Assembly: GCF_000737715.1 (NCBI RefSeq)
Contig: NZ_JPRN01000001.1
Location: 310,001 to 374,000 of the forward strand
Length of the DNA: 64,000 nt
Source: Chryseobacterium sp. JM1
Lineage (GTDB): Bacteria > Bacteroidota > Bacteroidia > Flavobacteriales > Weeksellaceae
Reading direction: 5' to 3'
Position numbers and translations under genes: made by a program. This document shows, piece after piece, positions 53,646-62,780 of the stretch (the first letter of the stretch is position 1; each line of letters opens with the position of its first letter). The notes beneath the pieces are model-generated. The model had not been told where the DNA came from. It did no database searches and saw only the letters and a program-made list of their open reading frames with translations.

Positions 53646-54431
53646 TTATTTACGCATTCGGTTTTTAAAAGTGGAAAATCTACTGTTTTTTTTGACGGTC
53701 TTTTCTCTGGTAAAAAGCATTTTTAAGTATCCGAAGAAAGCAGGAATCAGAATTGTTACAAAAAGACTGCAAATTCCTAACGCCCAAACCGGCATATCAT
53801 TTCTCCTCCCTTGAAAATATTCCCAGATCACCCAGGACATTACCCCGATAAAAAACAGCATGGCTGCAGGGAAAACCAGATAGGTTACAAAGCCAATTCC
53901 TATCCGGAAAATAATAGAGTAGTCCTGACCCCATGAATATAAGATAATCCAGGCCATCGCCAGTCCTAATACAAAAAGGAAAAGTGAAACAATAAAAACG
54001 ATGAGTTTTTGTGTTCCGAAACTTAAGTTGGTCACACTTTGATCTCCATCCTCATAGCCAATCGTTATTATTTCGCCGATTTCTACGGGATGACTGCTCC
54101 CATAGTTTAAAGGTTTTTTGATCAATTGGTTTTTATGATCCTTGAATTCTACTATTGCTCTTTTAGCTTCATCGGTATCTGATTCCATGAGATCATAGTC
54201 AACCACTTTAGCTTCATATTTTGGGGATGAAAAAAAAGAAATTATCGGGTGAGAAATCATAGCGACCAAGCCGAAAAATAAACTGGAAACAGCAAAAACG
54301 ACAAGGCCGGGGTAAATAAAAGAAGCCAGAGAAATGGGTACACCATCCTGTCTGGATTTCTTCCTTCTGTAATTCATGAAAAGGATGAAGACTGTAAAAA
54401 TGAAGGGTGTCAATAAAATAAATTTTCCCAT
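53646..54431 (-). CDS. DUF3592-like membrane protein
   Basis: The 261-aa protein has a signal-anchor, about five membrane segments and a soluble beta-rich module between them: KYEAKVVDYDLMESDTDEAKRAIVEFKDHKNQL and IGEIITIGYEDGD (only the VVDYD and IGEIITIGY cores need be noted), which resembles DUF3592. Function unknown. It is the last gene of a run with a small membrane protein, LemA and a GIDE-type protein (gaps of 9, 2 and 13 bp), so it belongs to that envelope operon. Confidence 0.75.
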   Translation of the reverse strand: MGKFILLTPFIFTVFILFMNYRRKKSRQDGVPISLASFIYPGLVVFAVSSLFFGLVAMISHPIISFFSSPKYEAKVVDYDLMESDTDEAKRAIVEFKDHKNQLIKKPLNYGSSHPVEIGEIITIGYEDGDQSVTNLSFGTQKLIVFIVSLFLFVLGLAMAWIILYSWGQDYSIIFRIGIGFVTYLVFPAAMLFFIGVMSWVIWEYFQGRRNDMPVWALGICSLFVTILIPAFFGYLKMLFTREKTVKKNSRFSTFKNRMRK

Positions 54432-54440
54432 GGTTTTGTT

Positions 54441-54797
54441 TTAATCTTTTTGTGCGTTTTTCAGTTTTGAGGCGTCTTTGAGGAAATTAACGGTCTCCTC
54501 TGTATTGAATAATGTGAAACCGGTTACACAAATTAGAATAGCCAGATAAATCAATGTCAGCTTTAATTTTTCAAAGCCAATAAACGCTGAGAAGAAAATA
54601 AAAGGGATAAAAACAATTACAGATAAACCGAAAGTAAGAATGATGAACCTGAGAATTTTTTTGATAAAGAATATTTTCTTAAAAATACTGTACAGCATCA
54701 ATAATCCGATGGTAAGAACCGGAAAACCAATGGCCAGACTTCCGAAAAATTTCTCAGAATTGATAAAACTGCCAAGGGCGCCTAAATCTATTTCCAT
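54441..54797 (-). CDS. Small membrane protein of the LemA/GIDE operon
   Basis: I do not recognise this 118-aa protein. It has three or four hydrophobic segments (about 18-36, 45-70, 78-95) and an end rich in Lys. It lies 2 bp after lemA and 9 bp before the DUF3592-like gene, so it is part of the same operon. Confidence 0.65.
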   Translation of the reverse strand: MEIDLGALGSFINSEKFFGSLAIGFPVLTIGLLMLYSIFKKIFFIKKILRFIILTFGLSVIVFIPFIFFSAFIGFEKLKLTLIYLAILICVTGFTLFNTEETVNFLKDASKLKNAQKD

Positions 54798-54799
54798 AA

Positions 54800-55351
54800 T
54801 TAAAGTGTTATTGTATTATTCTGTTTTTCATTATCCGAAAACTGGAGCATTTCCTTTTTTCGGTAATTCATCATTTTAGCAAAAATAAAATCCGGGAAAA
54901 CTTCAATGCCGGTGTTGTACAAATTGATAGAATCGTTGAAATACTCTCTCCGGTCTGCAATAATATCTTCCAGTTCGCTTAACCGCTTCTGAAGCTCAAG
55001 AAATGACTGGCTGGCCTTTATTTCAGGATAATTTTCCACAGTAATCAAAAATGATTTCAGTTTTCCGTCGATGTTATCTGCGATTTTCATTTTCTGATCG
55101 TTTTCTTTAGTGGTAAGATATTGGGATCGAAGGGCTACAAGTTCCTTCAGAATTGTATTTTCGTTCAGAGCGGTTGCTTTCACGGTTCTTACGAGATTGG
55201 GAACTTCGTCTGCCCGCTGCTTCAGCACCACATCAATGTTGGCAAAAGCTTTTTGTGAATTATTTTCTAGCATTACCAGTCGGTTATAAGTACTGATTAA
55301 GAACGTAATCAGACCTACAGCAACAATAATGATAAGTAAAAGCGAAATCAT
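54800..55351 (-). CDS. LemA family protein
   Basis: I start at ATG 55351 (MISLLLIIIV), giving 183 aa and a clean N-terminal membrane anchor. The upstream in-frame start would run into the previous gene. The helical LemA body follows: YNRLVMLENNSQKAFANIDVVLKQRADEVPNL (with the conserved RxxxxPNL), then NYPEIKASQSFLELQKRLSELEDIIADRREYFNDS in the last helices (core NYPEIKASQSF). LemA proteins are membrane-anchored helical bundles of unclear function in envelope stress and often neighbour TPM or GIDE-type proteins. The gap to the GIDE gene is 13 bp. Confidence 0.92.
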   Translation of the reverse strand: MISLLLIIIVAVGLITFLISTYNRLVMLENNSQKAFANIDVVLKQRADEVPNLVRTVKATALNENTILKELVALRSQYLTTKENDQKMKIADNIDGKLKSFLITVENYPEIKASQSFLELQKRLSELEDIIADRREYFNDSINLYNTGIEVFPDFIFAKMMNYRKKEMLQFSDNEKQNNTITL

Positions 55352-55364
55352 AGTTGAATGGTTA

Positions 55365-56450
55365 TTAATGGTTAAAAATACTTTCAAAAGGATTGGACTT
55401 CAGAACCTCTTTCCAGTTTCTCTGTTCAATAATGATTTTAGTCCCATTAATGGTAACAGGTGTAAAAAGAATAATAGCTGCCAATAGGGCGATGCTGGCC
55501 AATGCGGTTAGCGCTCTGAGTTTTAAAGGTCTCCATTTGTTGGAAAAATTCACAATATCCAATGGAGCAATTCCAAATACTTTTTTACCTTCATCAAAAC
55601 GGAGAATTGAGTTTGAACCTTCATAAAAAGCCTGTCCGATTAAAAGGAAATCAGTCTTTTCATCGAGAATATATTCCTGATACCGTTTTCCACCACCTTC
55701 CCGCGAATGGGTGGGTGAAAAATTAATCCATTGAAGCTGGGCAGGAACGATTTCTATTTTTCCGGTTTCATCTTCAATATAAAAGTTTTTAAGATCTGTT
55801 TTTCTTGAAATCTCATGATAGGAAGTAGAAGTTCTGCCGTCATCATCTCTGGTGGTATGAATTTCATCAACGGTATAAATATAACCGACGCATGGTGTAT
55901 CCGTATCCGGAGAAATAACCGGCTGAATGGCTTTTGCTTTCCCCGAAATTTCCGCAAGCCCCATCGCTACACTTTTTATTGTGGAAGTAGGAAGTGTTCT
56001 TTGATAGAAGTAAAATCTGTTTTTATTATTCGGGAGCATGGAGCTTAAGATGATCACAAAAAAGATGAGGAAGAAAGAATAGATGCCCAAGTAGAAAAAA
56101 GCAAGATATCCTAAAAGAGCCAACAATCCTCCACCAATAATTTTCAAGACCGGAGTTTTATTTTTTCGCTGTTCTTTAAAGGAATCGACAGTAGATTCAA
56201 TGCCGTTTTTGATCATCCCGATAATAGCCATGGCAAAGACAGAAAGAAACAATGCAATGAAAACAATTCCCGATTCTTTCCGGAAAAACAGAAAAGCAAT
56301 CCCTAAAATAGCAGGATCTATGACAAACATAATCCAGCCGGGTTTTAAGTTGACATTGAAAATTCCGGATAAAATAAAGGTATGAAACAAGGCAATCCCT
56401 AAACAGAACAGGAGGAGAAAAGGAAGTATTTCAGAGGTTATTTCGAACAT
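55365..56450 (-). CDS. GIDE-domain membrane protein (MULAN/E3-ligase-like fold)
   Basis: The 361-aa protein has about five N-terminal membrane segments (to residue 145). A soluble GIDE-type domain (about 155-295) follows, with VAMGLAEISGKAKAI, TPCVGYIYTVDEI, FYIEDETGKIEIVP and EYILDEKTDFLLIGQA, the same pattern as the intermembrane domain of mitochondrial MULAN/MAPL. A final membrane segment lies near 325. No RING finger is present, so it is not a ubiquitin ligase. Bacterial GIDE proteins occur next to LemA, as here, and are proposed to sense or scaffold envelope stress. Confidence 0.85.
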   Translation of the reverse strand: MFEITSEILPFLLLFCLGIALFHTFILSGIFNVNLKPGWIMFVIDPAILGIAFLFFRKESGIVFIALFLSVFAMAIIGMIKNGIESTVDSFKEQRKNKTPVLKIIGGGLLALLGYLAFFYLGIYSFFLIFFVIILSSMLPNNKNRFYFYQRTLPTSTIKSVAMGLAEISGKAKAIQPVISPDTDTPCVGYIYTVDEIHTTRDDDGRTSTSYHEISRKTDLKNFYIEDETGKIEIVPAQLQWINFSPTHSREGGGKRYQEYILDEKTDFLLIGQAFYEGSNSILRFDEGKKVFGIAPLDIVNFSNKWRPLKLRALTALASIALLAAIILFTPVTINGTKIIIEQRNWKEVLKSNPFESIFNH

Positions 56451-56582
56451 CGGTTACGTTTTGAACAAATGTAATGATATTCAGGATAATAAAGAATTAG
56501 CAGGATAATTTAAACTAAACTTAGGTAATATGAAGGGGTTGGAAGAGGGAAGATATCCTTGCCAAGGATTAAGGTAATAAAA

Positions 56583-56619
56583 AAGGCCGTTGTCACGGTT
56601 GTGATACGGCCTTCTTTGT
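56583..56619. terminator. Terminator after htpG
   Basis: AAGGCCGT and ACGGCCTT are exact complements around a 14-nt loop, with A-tract and T-rich flanks on the htpG (minus) side. Confidence 0.75.
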
Positions 56620-56623
56620 CATA

Positions 56624-58516
56624 TTATTTTTCCAGTTGCTTATAGCTTCTCTGGATGAAATCTGTCAGGTCTTTTCCTTTCAGTAGATTCTGTGAAAGTT
56701 TCGCAAGATCTAGAGCGTATTTGATCAGCGTTTCTTTTTCCTCAGAGTTTTCTGTCTTTAAAATCTGGTTGGAAAGTTCACTGTTTGAATTCACTACAAG
56801 ATTGTACATCTCAGGGAAACCTCCCATTCCGAACATTCCACCTCCGCCAGAGGCCTGCATTTCCTTCATTCTTCTCATGAATTCAGGTTGCGTAATGGTA
56901 AACGGAGCATCATTGCTGTCAAGATCTTCAAGCTGTACCGTGAATTTAGCATCTTTTACGGCTTCTTCAACGTTCTTCTTTAATGATTCTTTTTCAGTTT
57001 CGTTTAATTTAGAAATAACCGGCTCGTCTTTTTTGATCAGGTTGTTGATGTGATCTGCATCCACTCTTGCAAATGAAATCTTCTCTTTTGCAGTTTCCAG
57101 TTTCTGGATCACGTGAGAGATTACAGGGGAATCTAATAACAGAACGTCGTAACCTTTATCATTAGCTGCCTGGATATAGCTGTGCTGCTCATCTGCATTG
57201 GTTGCATAAAGAATCACTGTGTTACCGTCTTTATCCGTATGAGCTGGCTGGATTTTTTCAATCAGTTCATTCCAAAGGAAATATTTCCCGTCAGTGGTAG
57301 GATATAGCGTGAATTTATCAGCTTTTTCTGCAAATTTTTCTTCGGTGATAATTCCGTATTCGATGACGATTTTAATATCATTCCATTTTTGCTCATAATC
57401 TTCACGGTTCTCATTGATCAGAGAGGCCATTTTATCAGCAACTTTCTTAGTGATGTAAGAAGAGATTTTCTTTACTGCACCATCTGCCTGAAGGTAAGAA
57501 CGGGAAACGTTCAACGGAATATCCGGAGAATCGATTACCCCTCTTAAAAGCATTAAGAAATCAGGAACGATACCTTTCACCTCATCAGTAACAAATACCT
57601 GATTCTGATACAATTGAATTTTATCCTTATCAATATTTAAATTGTTGCTCAGTTTCGGGAAAAATAAAATTCCGGTAAGGTTGAAAGGGTAGTCAACATT
57701 CAGGTGAATATTAAATAAAGGCTCCTCAAACTGCATGGGATACAATTCATGGTAGAACTTCATATAATCTTCGTTGGTAAGCTCGCTTGGTGCGATGGTC
57801 CAGGCCGGTGCCGGGTTATTGATGATGTTGTCAACTTCTTCAGTTTCTGCTACAGCATCTTCCGGAGCGTCTTCCGGTAATGGAAGTGTATGCGTTTTTG
57901 TTCCGAATTTAATGGGAACAGGCATGAACTTATTATATTTTGAAAGCAGTTCACGGATTTTTGCTTCTTCTAAAAATTCTGTAGAATCTTCAGCGATGTG
58001 AAGAATGATTTCTGTTCCTCTGTCGGTTTTATCAGTGGTTTCTTCAAGGGTGAATTCCGGGCTTCCGTCACAGATCCATCTTACGGCAGATCCGTCTTTG
58101 TAAGATTTTGTAAGAATTTCTACTTTCTCTGCCACCATAAATGCAGAATAGAAACCAAGGCCGAAATGTCCGATGATTCCTGAGTCTTTTGCTGAATCTT
58201 TATATTTTTCAAGGAATTCTTCAGCCCCGGAAAAAGCAACCTGATTGATGTATTTCTCAACCTCTTCAGCCGTCATCCCGATTCCCTGGTCGATAATGCG
58301 TAAGGTCTTTTGCTCTTTATCGATCTTAACTTCAATCTTCGGGTTTCCGTATTCCACTTTAGCCTCACCAATGCTCGTTAAATGCTTTAATTTCAAAGTC
58401 GCATCAGTTGCATTGGAGATCAGTTCTCTCAGGAATATTTCGTGGTCACTGTAAAGAAATTTTTTAATAAGCGGGAAAATGTTTTCCACAGATACATTAA
58501 TATTTCCTTTAGTCAT
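56624..58516 (-). CDS. htpG: Chaperone HtpG (bacterial Hsp90)
   Basis: The 630-aa product is a full bacterial Hsp90. The N-terminal GHKL ATPase has FLRELISNATDATLK (family NASDA region), IGMTAEEVEKYINQVAFSGAEEF and GHFGLGFYSAFMVAEKVEI (GFG lid core). It continues with the middle domain Arg in NVSRSYLQ and the C-terminal dimerisation helix bundle. It has the acidic stretch near 220-240 and no MEEVD tail, as expected for HtpG. It is a single gene, and a TGACAGAATGACA repeat lies about 60 bp upstream. Confidence 0.97.
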   Translation of the reverse strand: MTKGNINVSVENIFPLIKKFLYSDHEIFLRELISNATDATLKLKHLTSIGEAKVEYGNPKIEVKIDKEQKTLRIIDQGIGMTAEEVEKYINQVAFSGAEEFLEKYKDSAKDSGIIGHFGLGFYSAFMVAEKVEILTKSYKDGSAVRWICDGSPEFTLEETTDKTDRGTEIILHIAEDSTEFLEEAKIRELLSKYNKFMPVPIKFGTKTHTLPLPEDAPEDAVAETEEVDNIINNPAPAWTIAPSELTNEDYMKFYHELYPMQFEEPLFNIHLNVDYPFNLTGILFFPKLSNNLNIDKDKIQLYQNQVFVTDEVKGIVPDFLMLLRGVIDSPDIPLNVSRSYLQADGAVKKISSYITKKVADKMASLINENREDYEQKWNDIKIVIEYGIITEEKFAEKADKFTLYPTTDGKYFLWNELIEKIQPAHTDKDGNTVILYATNADEQHSYIQAANDKGYDVLLLDSPVISHVIQKLETAKEKISFARVDADHINNLIKKDEPVISKLNETEKESLKKNVEEAVKDAKFTVQLEDLDSNDAPFTITQPEFMRRMKEMQASGGGGMFGMGGFPEMYNLVVNSNSELSNQILKTENSEEKETLIKYALDLAKLSQNLLKGKDLTDFIQRSYKQLEK

Positions 58517-58574
58517 AATAATTTTTGTTTTAATTTCTTTTGAATGCTCAAAAAAAATACCGATTTGAAGAAAG

Positions 58575-58588
58575 TGACAGAATGACAG
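58575..58588 (-). promoter_or_regulatory. Candidate heat-shock motif upstream of htpG
   Basis: TGACAGAATGACAG (plus strand) is a direct repeat of TGACAGA about 60 bp before the htpG start. Its position fits an operator or activator site, but I cannot confirm that it is shared by other heat-shock genes. Confidence 0.3.
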
Positions 58589-58645
58589 AAATTGTTGAGG
58601 ATTTAAAGATTTGAAAATTTGAAAGATTAAAGGATCTTATTAAAA

Positions 58646-58709
58646 TTCAATAGGAGCGGGCTTTAACCTGCTTACAAAATGTGCATAAAGACATGGGCTT
58701 TAGCCAAAA
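58646..58709. repeat. Dispersed GGCTTTAGCC element, copy 2
   Basis: It opens TTCAATAGGAGCGGGCTTT and closes GGGCTTTAGCCAAAA, about 64 bp overall. It matches the ends of 8538-8604. It lies between recA and htpG, just past the recA terminator. Confidence 0.65.
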
Positions 58710-58729
58710 CCTAAATAGTGCACAACAAA

Positions 58730-58753
58730 AAAGACAGCCCAAAAGCTGTCTTT
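58730..58753 (-). terminator. Terminator after recA
   Basis: On the minus strand AAAGACAGC and GCTGTCTTT flank TTTTGG and are followed by TTTGTTGTG. Confidence 0.85.
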
Positions 58754-58774
58754 AATATTGTCCGTAGATAGAAC

Positions 58775-59779
58775 CTATTTTTTATTCTTCAGTTCTTCTT
58801 TGATTTTATTTTCCAATTCCTCAGCAAGCTCAGGGTTGTCTTTTAACACATCTTTTACTGCGTCACGTCCCTGACCTAATTTAGTTTCTTCATAGCTGAA
58901 CCAAGAACCGCTTTTCTTTACAATTCCCTGTTCTACAGCCTGATCTAGGATTTCTCCTGTTTTAGAAACTCCTTCACCGTACATAATGTCGAATTCAGCC
59001 TGTTTGAAAGGTGGAGCTACTTTGTTTTTCACAATTTTCACTTTCACACGGCTTCCTACTGCTTCATCTCCGTTTTTAATCGGGGCACTTGCTTTTCTGA
59101 TATCTACTCTTACAGAAGCGTAGAATTTCAAGGCGTTACCACCTGTAGTTGTTTCAGGGTTTCCGAACATAACACCGATTTTCTCTCTCAACTGGTTGAT
59201 GAAAATTACGGTACATTTTGTTCTTGAAATCGTAGCGGTCAGCTTTCTTAATGCCTGAGACATTAATCTTGCATGAAGACCCATTTTGGAATCTCCCATT
59301 TCTCCTTCAATTTCTGCTTTTGGAGTAAGTGCTGCTACCGAGTCAATAACTACGATATCAATGGCTCCCGAACGGATCAGGTTGTCGGCAATTTCCAATG
59401 CCTGCTCCCCGTTGTCCGGCTGAGAAATGATTAAGTTTTCAAGATCAATTCCCAGTTTTCCTGCATAACCTCTGTCGAAAGCGTGCTCTGCATCAATGAA
59501 TGCTGCAATTCCACCTGCTTTTTGAGCTTCTGCAATAGCGTGAAGGGTTAACGTTGTTTTACCTGAAGATTCTGGTCCGTAGATTTCGATAATTCTTCCT
59601 CTGGGATATCCGCCTACTCCAAGAGCAATGTCTAATCCTAAAGATCCGGAAGGAATCACTTCGATGGTTGTATCAATAGTACTGTCACCTAATGTCATTA
59701 CAGTTCCTTTTCCGTATGTTTTATCTAGCTTGTCAAGCACCAATGCAAGTGCTTTTTTCTTATCGTCTATGTTGCTCAT
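58775..59779 (-). CDS. recA: Recombinase RecA
   Basis: RecA polymerises on single-stranded DNA, drives strand exchange and triggers SOS cleavage. The 334-aa product has Walker A GPESSGKT at 68-75, Walker B in [11 protein letters not shown], the [19 protein letters not shown]1 region with the adjacent [23 protein letters not shown]2 loop (core TGG), and the usual acidic/basic C-terminal end. Length is normal. It is a single gene with a TAnnTTTG promoter and its own terminator. Confidence 0.98.
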   Translation of the reverse strand: MSNIDDKKKALALVLDKLDKTYGKGTVMTLGDSTIDTTIEVIPSGSLGLDIALGVGGYPRGRIIEIYGPESSGKTTLTLHAIAEAQKAGGIAAFIDAEHAFDRGYAGKLGIDLENLIISQPDNGEQALEIADNLIRSGAIDIVVIDSVAALTPKAEIEGEMGDSKMGLHARLMSQALRKLTATISRTKCTVIFINQLREKIGVMFGNPETTTGGNALKFYASVRVDIRKASAPIKNGDEAVGSRVKVKIVKNKVAPPFKQAEFDIMYGEGVSKTGEILDQAVEQGIVKKSGSWFSYEETKLGQGRDAVKDVLKDNPELAEELENKIKEELKNKK

Positions 59780-59799
59780 CTGTTGTTAAAATAATTTTT

Positions 59800-59824
59800 C
59801 AAAAGTACATAATTTAAACATCAA
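59800..59824 (-). promoter_or_regulatory. Probable promoter of recA
   Basis: On the minus strand TTG (59822-59824), a 14-nt spacer and TACTTTTG (59800-59807), an exact -7 element 20 bp before the start codon. The spacer is a little short. No SOS box pattern is obvious to me. Confidence 0.5.
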
Positions 59825-59983
59825 AAGCTAATATTATTTAGGGCAGAAATCTGTTTTTAGAGTTAAAAAATAATAAAATTGAGAGGCTGATATCGTTCAT
59901 TACGAACAGGATGCAGCGTTTTATGATTCAAAACATAAAAAAATAATTTTTGCCTTCTGATGTAACAGTTGTTCAGGGCTTTT

Positions 59984-61180
59984 TTAGTGGAAATTTGAGT
60001 TTTTTGTAATGCTCAGATAGTCTTCCAGTACTTTCATCTGGTCGTTGTTCCCTTTTTCTATTCTGGTGTCCCGGCTTACAATCTTATCATAAATTTTGTT
60101 GATCATGATTTTGGTTTTGGGAAACAGGTTCCTGTTTGGGACATCCGGAATTTGTAGTCTTTTGCAGACTTCATCGTCAAGAAGAAACCACGTGCAGCAG
60201 ATGTGAAGGTATCTTAAGTTTGTTCTTTGAAATTTAAACTTTAAAATAGGATTTTCCAACGATTCATTCAGTAAAGAATGAGCTAGCAGAATAGAGTCTT
60301 TATCGGAGGGAGGTTGTACAGAAGTCCACAGGTAGAAATATTCCGTTGCTTGTTTTTTACTGTCGGGAAGGAGCTCTTCCGGAATTCCCAATAAATAGCC
60401 TACGTATTTCCAAAGATGAAAAATTCCTTTTTCTTCTTCTTCCGTAAAAGTATTCCCCAGTTTCTGAAGACTGTGGAGAAAAACAAGACTGAAACCGATA
60501 TATGTGGCCATCATATCCCATGAATTGATGGGTTCACCCCAATTTTCAGTATCCCATTGCTGATAATGCTTCCTGATGGAAAGTCTGGCATAAGAATGAA
60601 TCAGGCGGGTTTTTATCGCAAATTCATAGCCTTTTGCGTGAAGTTCCAGGGCATCATAACGGGTCGCATTGACCCAGAAGTCCAGGGTTTCGGAAAGACG
60701 TTTTACTGCTCCTTTTTTCAAAGCTTCTGTAGCAGTAAGGGGTTTGTTGAGGTAAGCATAATCATAACCTCCCATCAGACAGTAATCCCTTAACGAAATT
60801 AGCGAGTCGATGTTGCCACGCATGCAAAGCTCTGCGCCGCTTTTTAACAGGCTGTAATCAAGCCATTCGGGAATGTGTTGGGTCTGGGTGAAAAGCTTCT
60901 TTACGCTTTCAGGAACATCATCTGTTTCGGAGACCCCGTTTCGGATATAATTTTCAATTTCTCTGGAGGCTTCGTGAAATTTTTTAGTAAAATAAACATC
61001 TTTCACCACTTCATCACCGATTTCATCCACATGATAAAAATGAGCAGAAAATCTATCGAAGTCCTTAAAACTTACTTCTGCTCCGGAAAAATCAAGAAGT
61101 TGTTTTCCGTTGCCTTTTTCCCAAAAATCTTTAAAATGAGGGGAATCTTTAAAACGAGGCTGGGTATTCATTCTTTCCAT
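59984..61180 (-). CDS. MpaB-family (DUF2236) oxygenase-like protein
   Basis: The 398-aa helical protein matches the MpaB/DUF2236 family, which includes latex-clearing protein. It has LMRGN-type and conserved segments FWVNATRYDALELHAKGYE, then TRLIHSYARLSIRKH with the likely heme-ligating His, NSWDMMATYIGFSL, and GIFHLWKYVGYLLGIP. Family members are heme b dioxygenases or peroxidases on hydrophobic or polyketide substrates. Here the substrate is unknown. There is no signal peptide, so the protein is cytoplasmic. It stands alone between recA and a LuxR regulator. Confidence 0.82.
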   Translation of the reverse strand: MERMNTQPRFKDSPHFKDFWEKGNGKQLLDFSGAEVSFKDFDRFSAHFYHVDEIGDEVVKDVYFTKKFHEASREIENYIRNGVSETDDVPESVKKLFTQTQHIPEWLDYSLLKSGAELCMRGNIDSLISLRDYCLMGGYDYAYLNKPLTATEALKKGAVKRLSETLDFWVNATRYDALELHAKGYEFAIKTRLIHSYARLSIRKHYQQWDTENWGEPINSWDMMATYIGFSLVFLHSLQKLGNTFTEEEEKGIFHLWKYVGYLLGIPEELLPDSKKQATEYFYLWTSVQPPSDKDSILLAHSLLNESLENPILKFKFQRTNLRYLHICCTWFLLDDEVCKRLQIPDVPNRNLFPKTKIMINKIYDKIVSRDTRIEKGNNDQMKVLEDYLSITKNSNFH

Positions 61181-61268
61181 TGTATATAAAAATACAAGTT
61201 TTGCACCGAAATACTCTGGTGAGATTTATCAGTGTTAGATTATGTTGGATATTGAATGTTGAAAAATA

Positions 61269-62042
61269 TTAGATAAGCCCTCGCTCAAAGGCCTTTTTCA
61301 CGAGTTCCTTGCAGTTTCTGGAATCTGTTTTTCTTAAAATATTTTTTCTGTGGGTGCGTACCGTATGTTCAGACAGGATTAATGCCTGTGCTATTTCAGG
61401 TCCGGAATATCCTTTGGTGATAAGGCCAAGGATCTCCATTTCCCTTTTGGTTAAATGCTCTGAAAACTGCTGCGGCCTGGAAAAAGAATCCAGTTTTACC
61501 TGATGAAAATCATTTCTTGGTCCGATTCCGGAAATCAGCACGGTATATGGATTTTCTTTTGTGATGTGATGAATGTTGGTATGGATATTTATGGCCTGCA
61601 CCGGAATACCGGTCTCGTCTTCCATGGTGATAACAGACTGGTGATGGAATAATTCATAATTTCCTTCCGCCGTTTTCATTCTGAAGCAGTAGCTGCACTT
61701 GATGTAAAGCTGGTGCTCCAGACCAATCTCTGTCATTTTATCAATGAGGGTCTGTTCGGCTTTCATGACAAATTCAATGTCATCAGGATGGGTCAGGTCG
61801 ATAACTTCTTTTAAATTTTCGGGATATTCAGGGAGACCATGAAGCTTGAGAATGTTTTCATGATGGTGCGAAAGCGTACTGTTGGTAAGATTCAGAGCGT
61901 AATAATAAAACTCGCCGATCGCAAACATCTCGCCGATGATACGTTCCACCGGAGGTCTATTCAGGATTTCTCTGTCTCTTCTCACACCCGGGTAGGTATC
62001 CCAGACTTCAAGCAGAGGATGTTTTTTTTCTGAATTCCCCAT
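61269..62042 (-). CDS. LuxR-family regulator with PAS-like sensor domain
   Basis: The 257-aa protein has an N-terminal PAS-like ligand domain (about 25-175, with DLTHPDDIEFV and YCFRMKTAEGNYELFHH). A C-terminal LuxR helix-turn-helix (about 192-255) reads LTKREMEILGLITKGYSGPE, then SEHTVRTHRKNILRK. This PAS-plus-LuxR layout is common in Chryseobacterium. It responds to an unknown signal, and no autoinducer synthase is near. Transcription may initiate in the 767-bp gap upstream. Confidence 0.87.
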   Translation of the reverse strand: MGNSEKKHPLLEVWDTYPGVRRDREILNRPPVERIIGEMFAIGEFYYYALNLTNSTLSHHHENILKLHGLPEYPENLKEVIDLTHPDDIEFVMKAEQTLIDKMTEIGLEHQLYIKCSYCFRMKTAEGNYELFHHQSVITMEDETGIPVQAINIHTNIHHITKENPYTVLISGIGPRNDFHQVKLDSFSRPQQFSEHLTKREMEILGLITKGYSGPEIAQALILSEHTVRTHRKNILRKTDSRNCKELVKKAFERGLI

Positions 62043-62245
62043 GAATAAATAGTTTTACGCTAAAATAACTAAAAAACTTACAAAATACCACAAAAGGGGG
62101 ATTTTTTTACACTGATAAAATGATAAACTTTGTACTAGCTAATAACCATGGCGACTCAATTTCTACTATCCCGTTTTGTTTTGTGATTTATTTTTTCCAT
62201 AATTTATTGTAATTAGGAAAATGTTGAGCATAGCAAACTTGACGA

Positions 62246-62269
62246 ACCGTCTTCAGGGCGGCTTTATTT
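62246..62269 (+). terminator. Orphan terminator-like hairpin 1
   Basis: CCGTC, loop TTCAG and GGCGG, followed by CTTTATTT. There is no gene on the plus strand upstream. Confidence 0.5.
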
Positions 62270-62340
62270 GAAACGATAATGAATGTTATAAAATCAGTTT
62301 ACTCTTTTCTTTTTAGTTGTTTGAAAATGATAAACTAATG

Positions 62341-62367
62341 GCCTCTCGTTGCTGGAGAGGCTTTTTC
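62341..62367 (+). terminator. Orphan terminator 2
   Basis: GCCTCTC and GAGAGGC form a perfect 7-bp stem around GTTGCTG and are followed by TTTTTC. No gene lies upstream on the plus strand in this window. Confidence 0.72.
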
Positions 62368-62752
62368 TTTTTTATTACCAACAGATTTCTTCAATATTCC
62401 GGCTCAGTCTAAAACTTTTTTTTTAAAACAATTTTTAACATTAAGAAATTAAGATCTTAAAAGATGGGGCGCTTAAAAACTTAAAAAAAATCAATTTATT
62501 GATTTCTTCATTCATAATAATAAACGTACTGCTTAAATCCTTAATGTTTTAAATTAAGAAATAAACTAAAATTTATTGAGGTTAAGAAAATTAAGACTAT
62601 TTGTAGGTTTTATTGTATTTATTATGCTCCCTGAGTTTTGAGACAGAGCCAATATTCCCACATTTTAAAATCACCCAAACGGGTACTTTACTTGTATTCA
62701 TGGAATTCCAAACTTTGTAGCAAACTAATAACTATGAAAGCATAGTTATAAC

Positions 62753-62780
62753 AAAAAACCTTCCCGTAGGGAAGGTTTTC
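62753..62780. terminator. Terminator after gap (bidirectional)
   Basis: AAAAAACCTTCCC, loop GTA and GGGAAGGTTTT. It serves gap on the minus strand, with the A-tract side giving a T-run. Confidence 0.9.

Noticed and set aside
56655..57053. 132-aa ORF antisense to htpG
   Set aside because: It is a frame shadow of a highly conserved gene, with no homology or start context.
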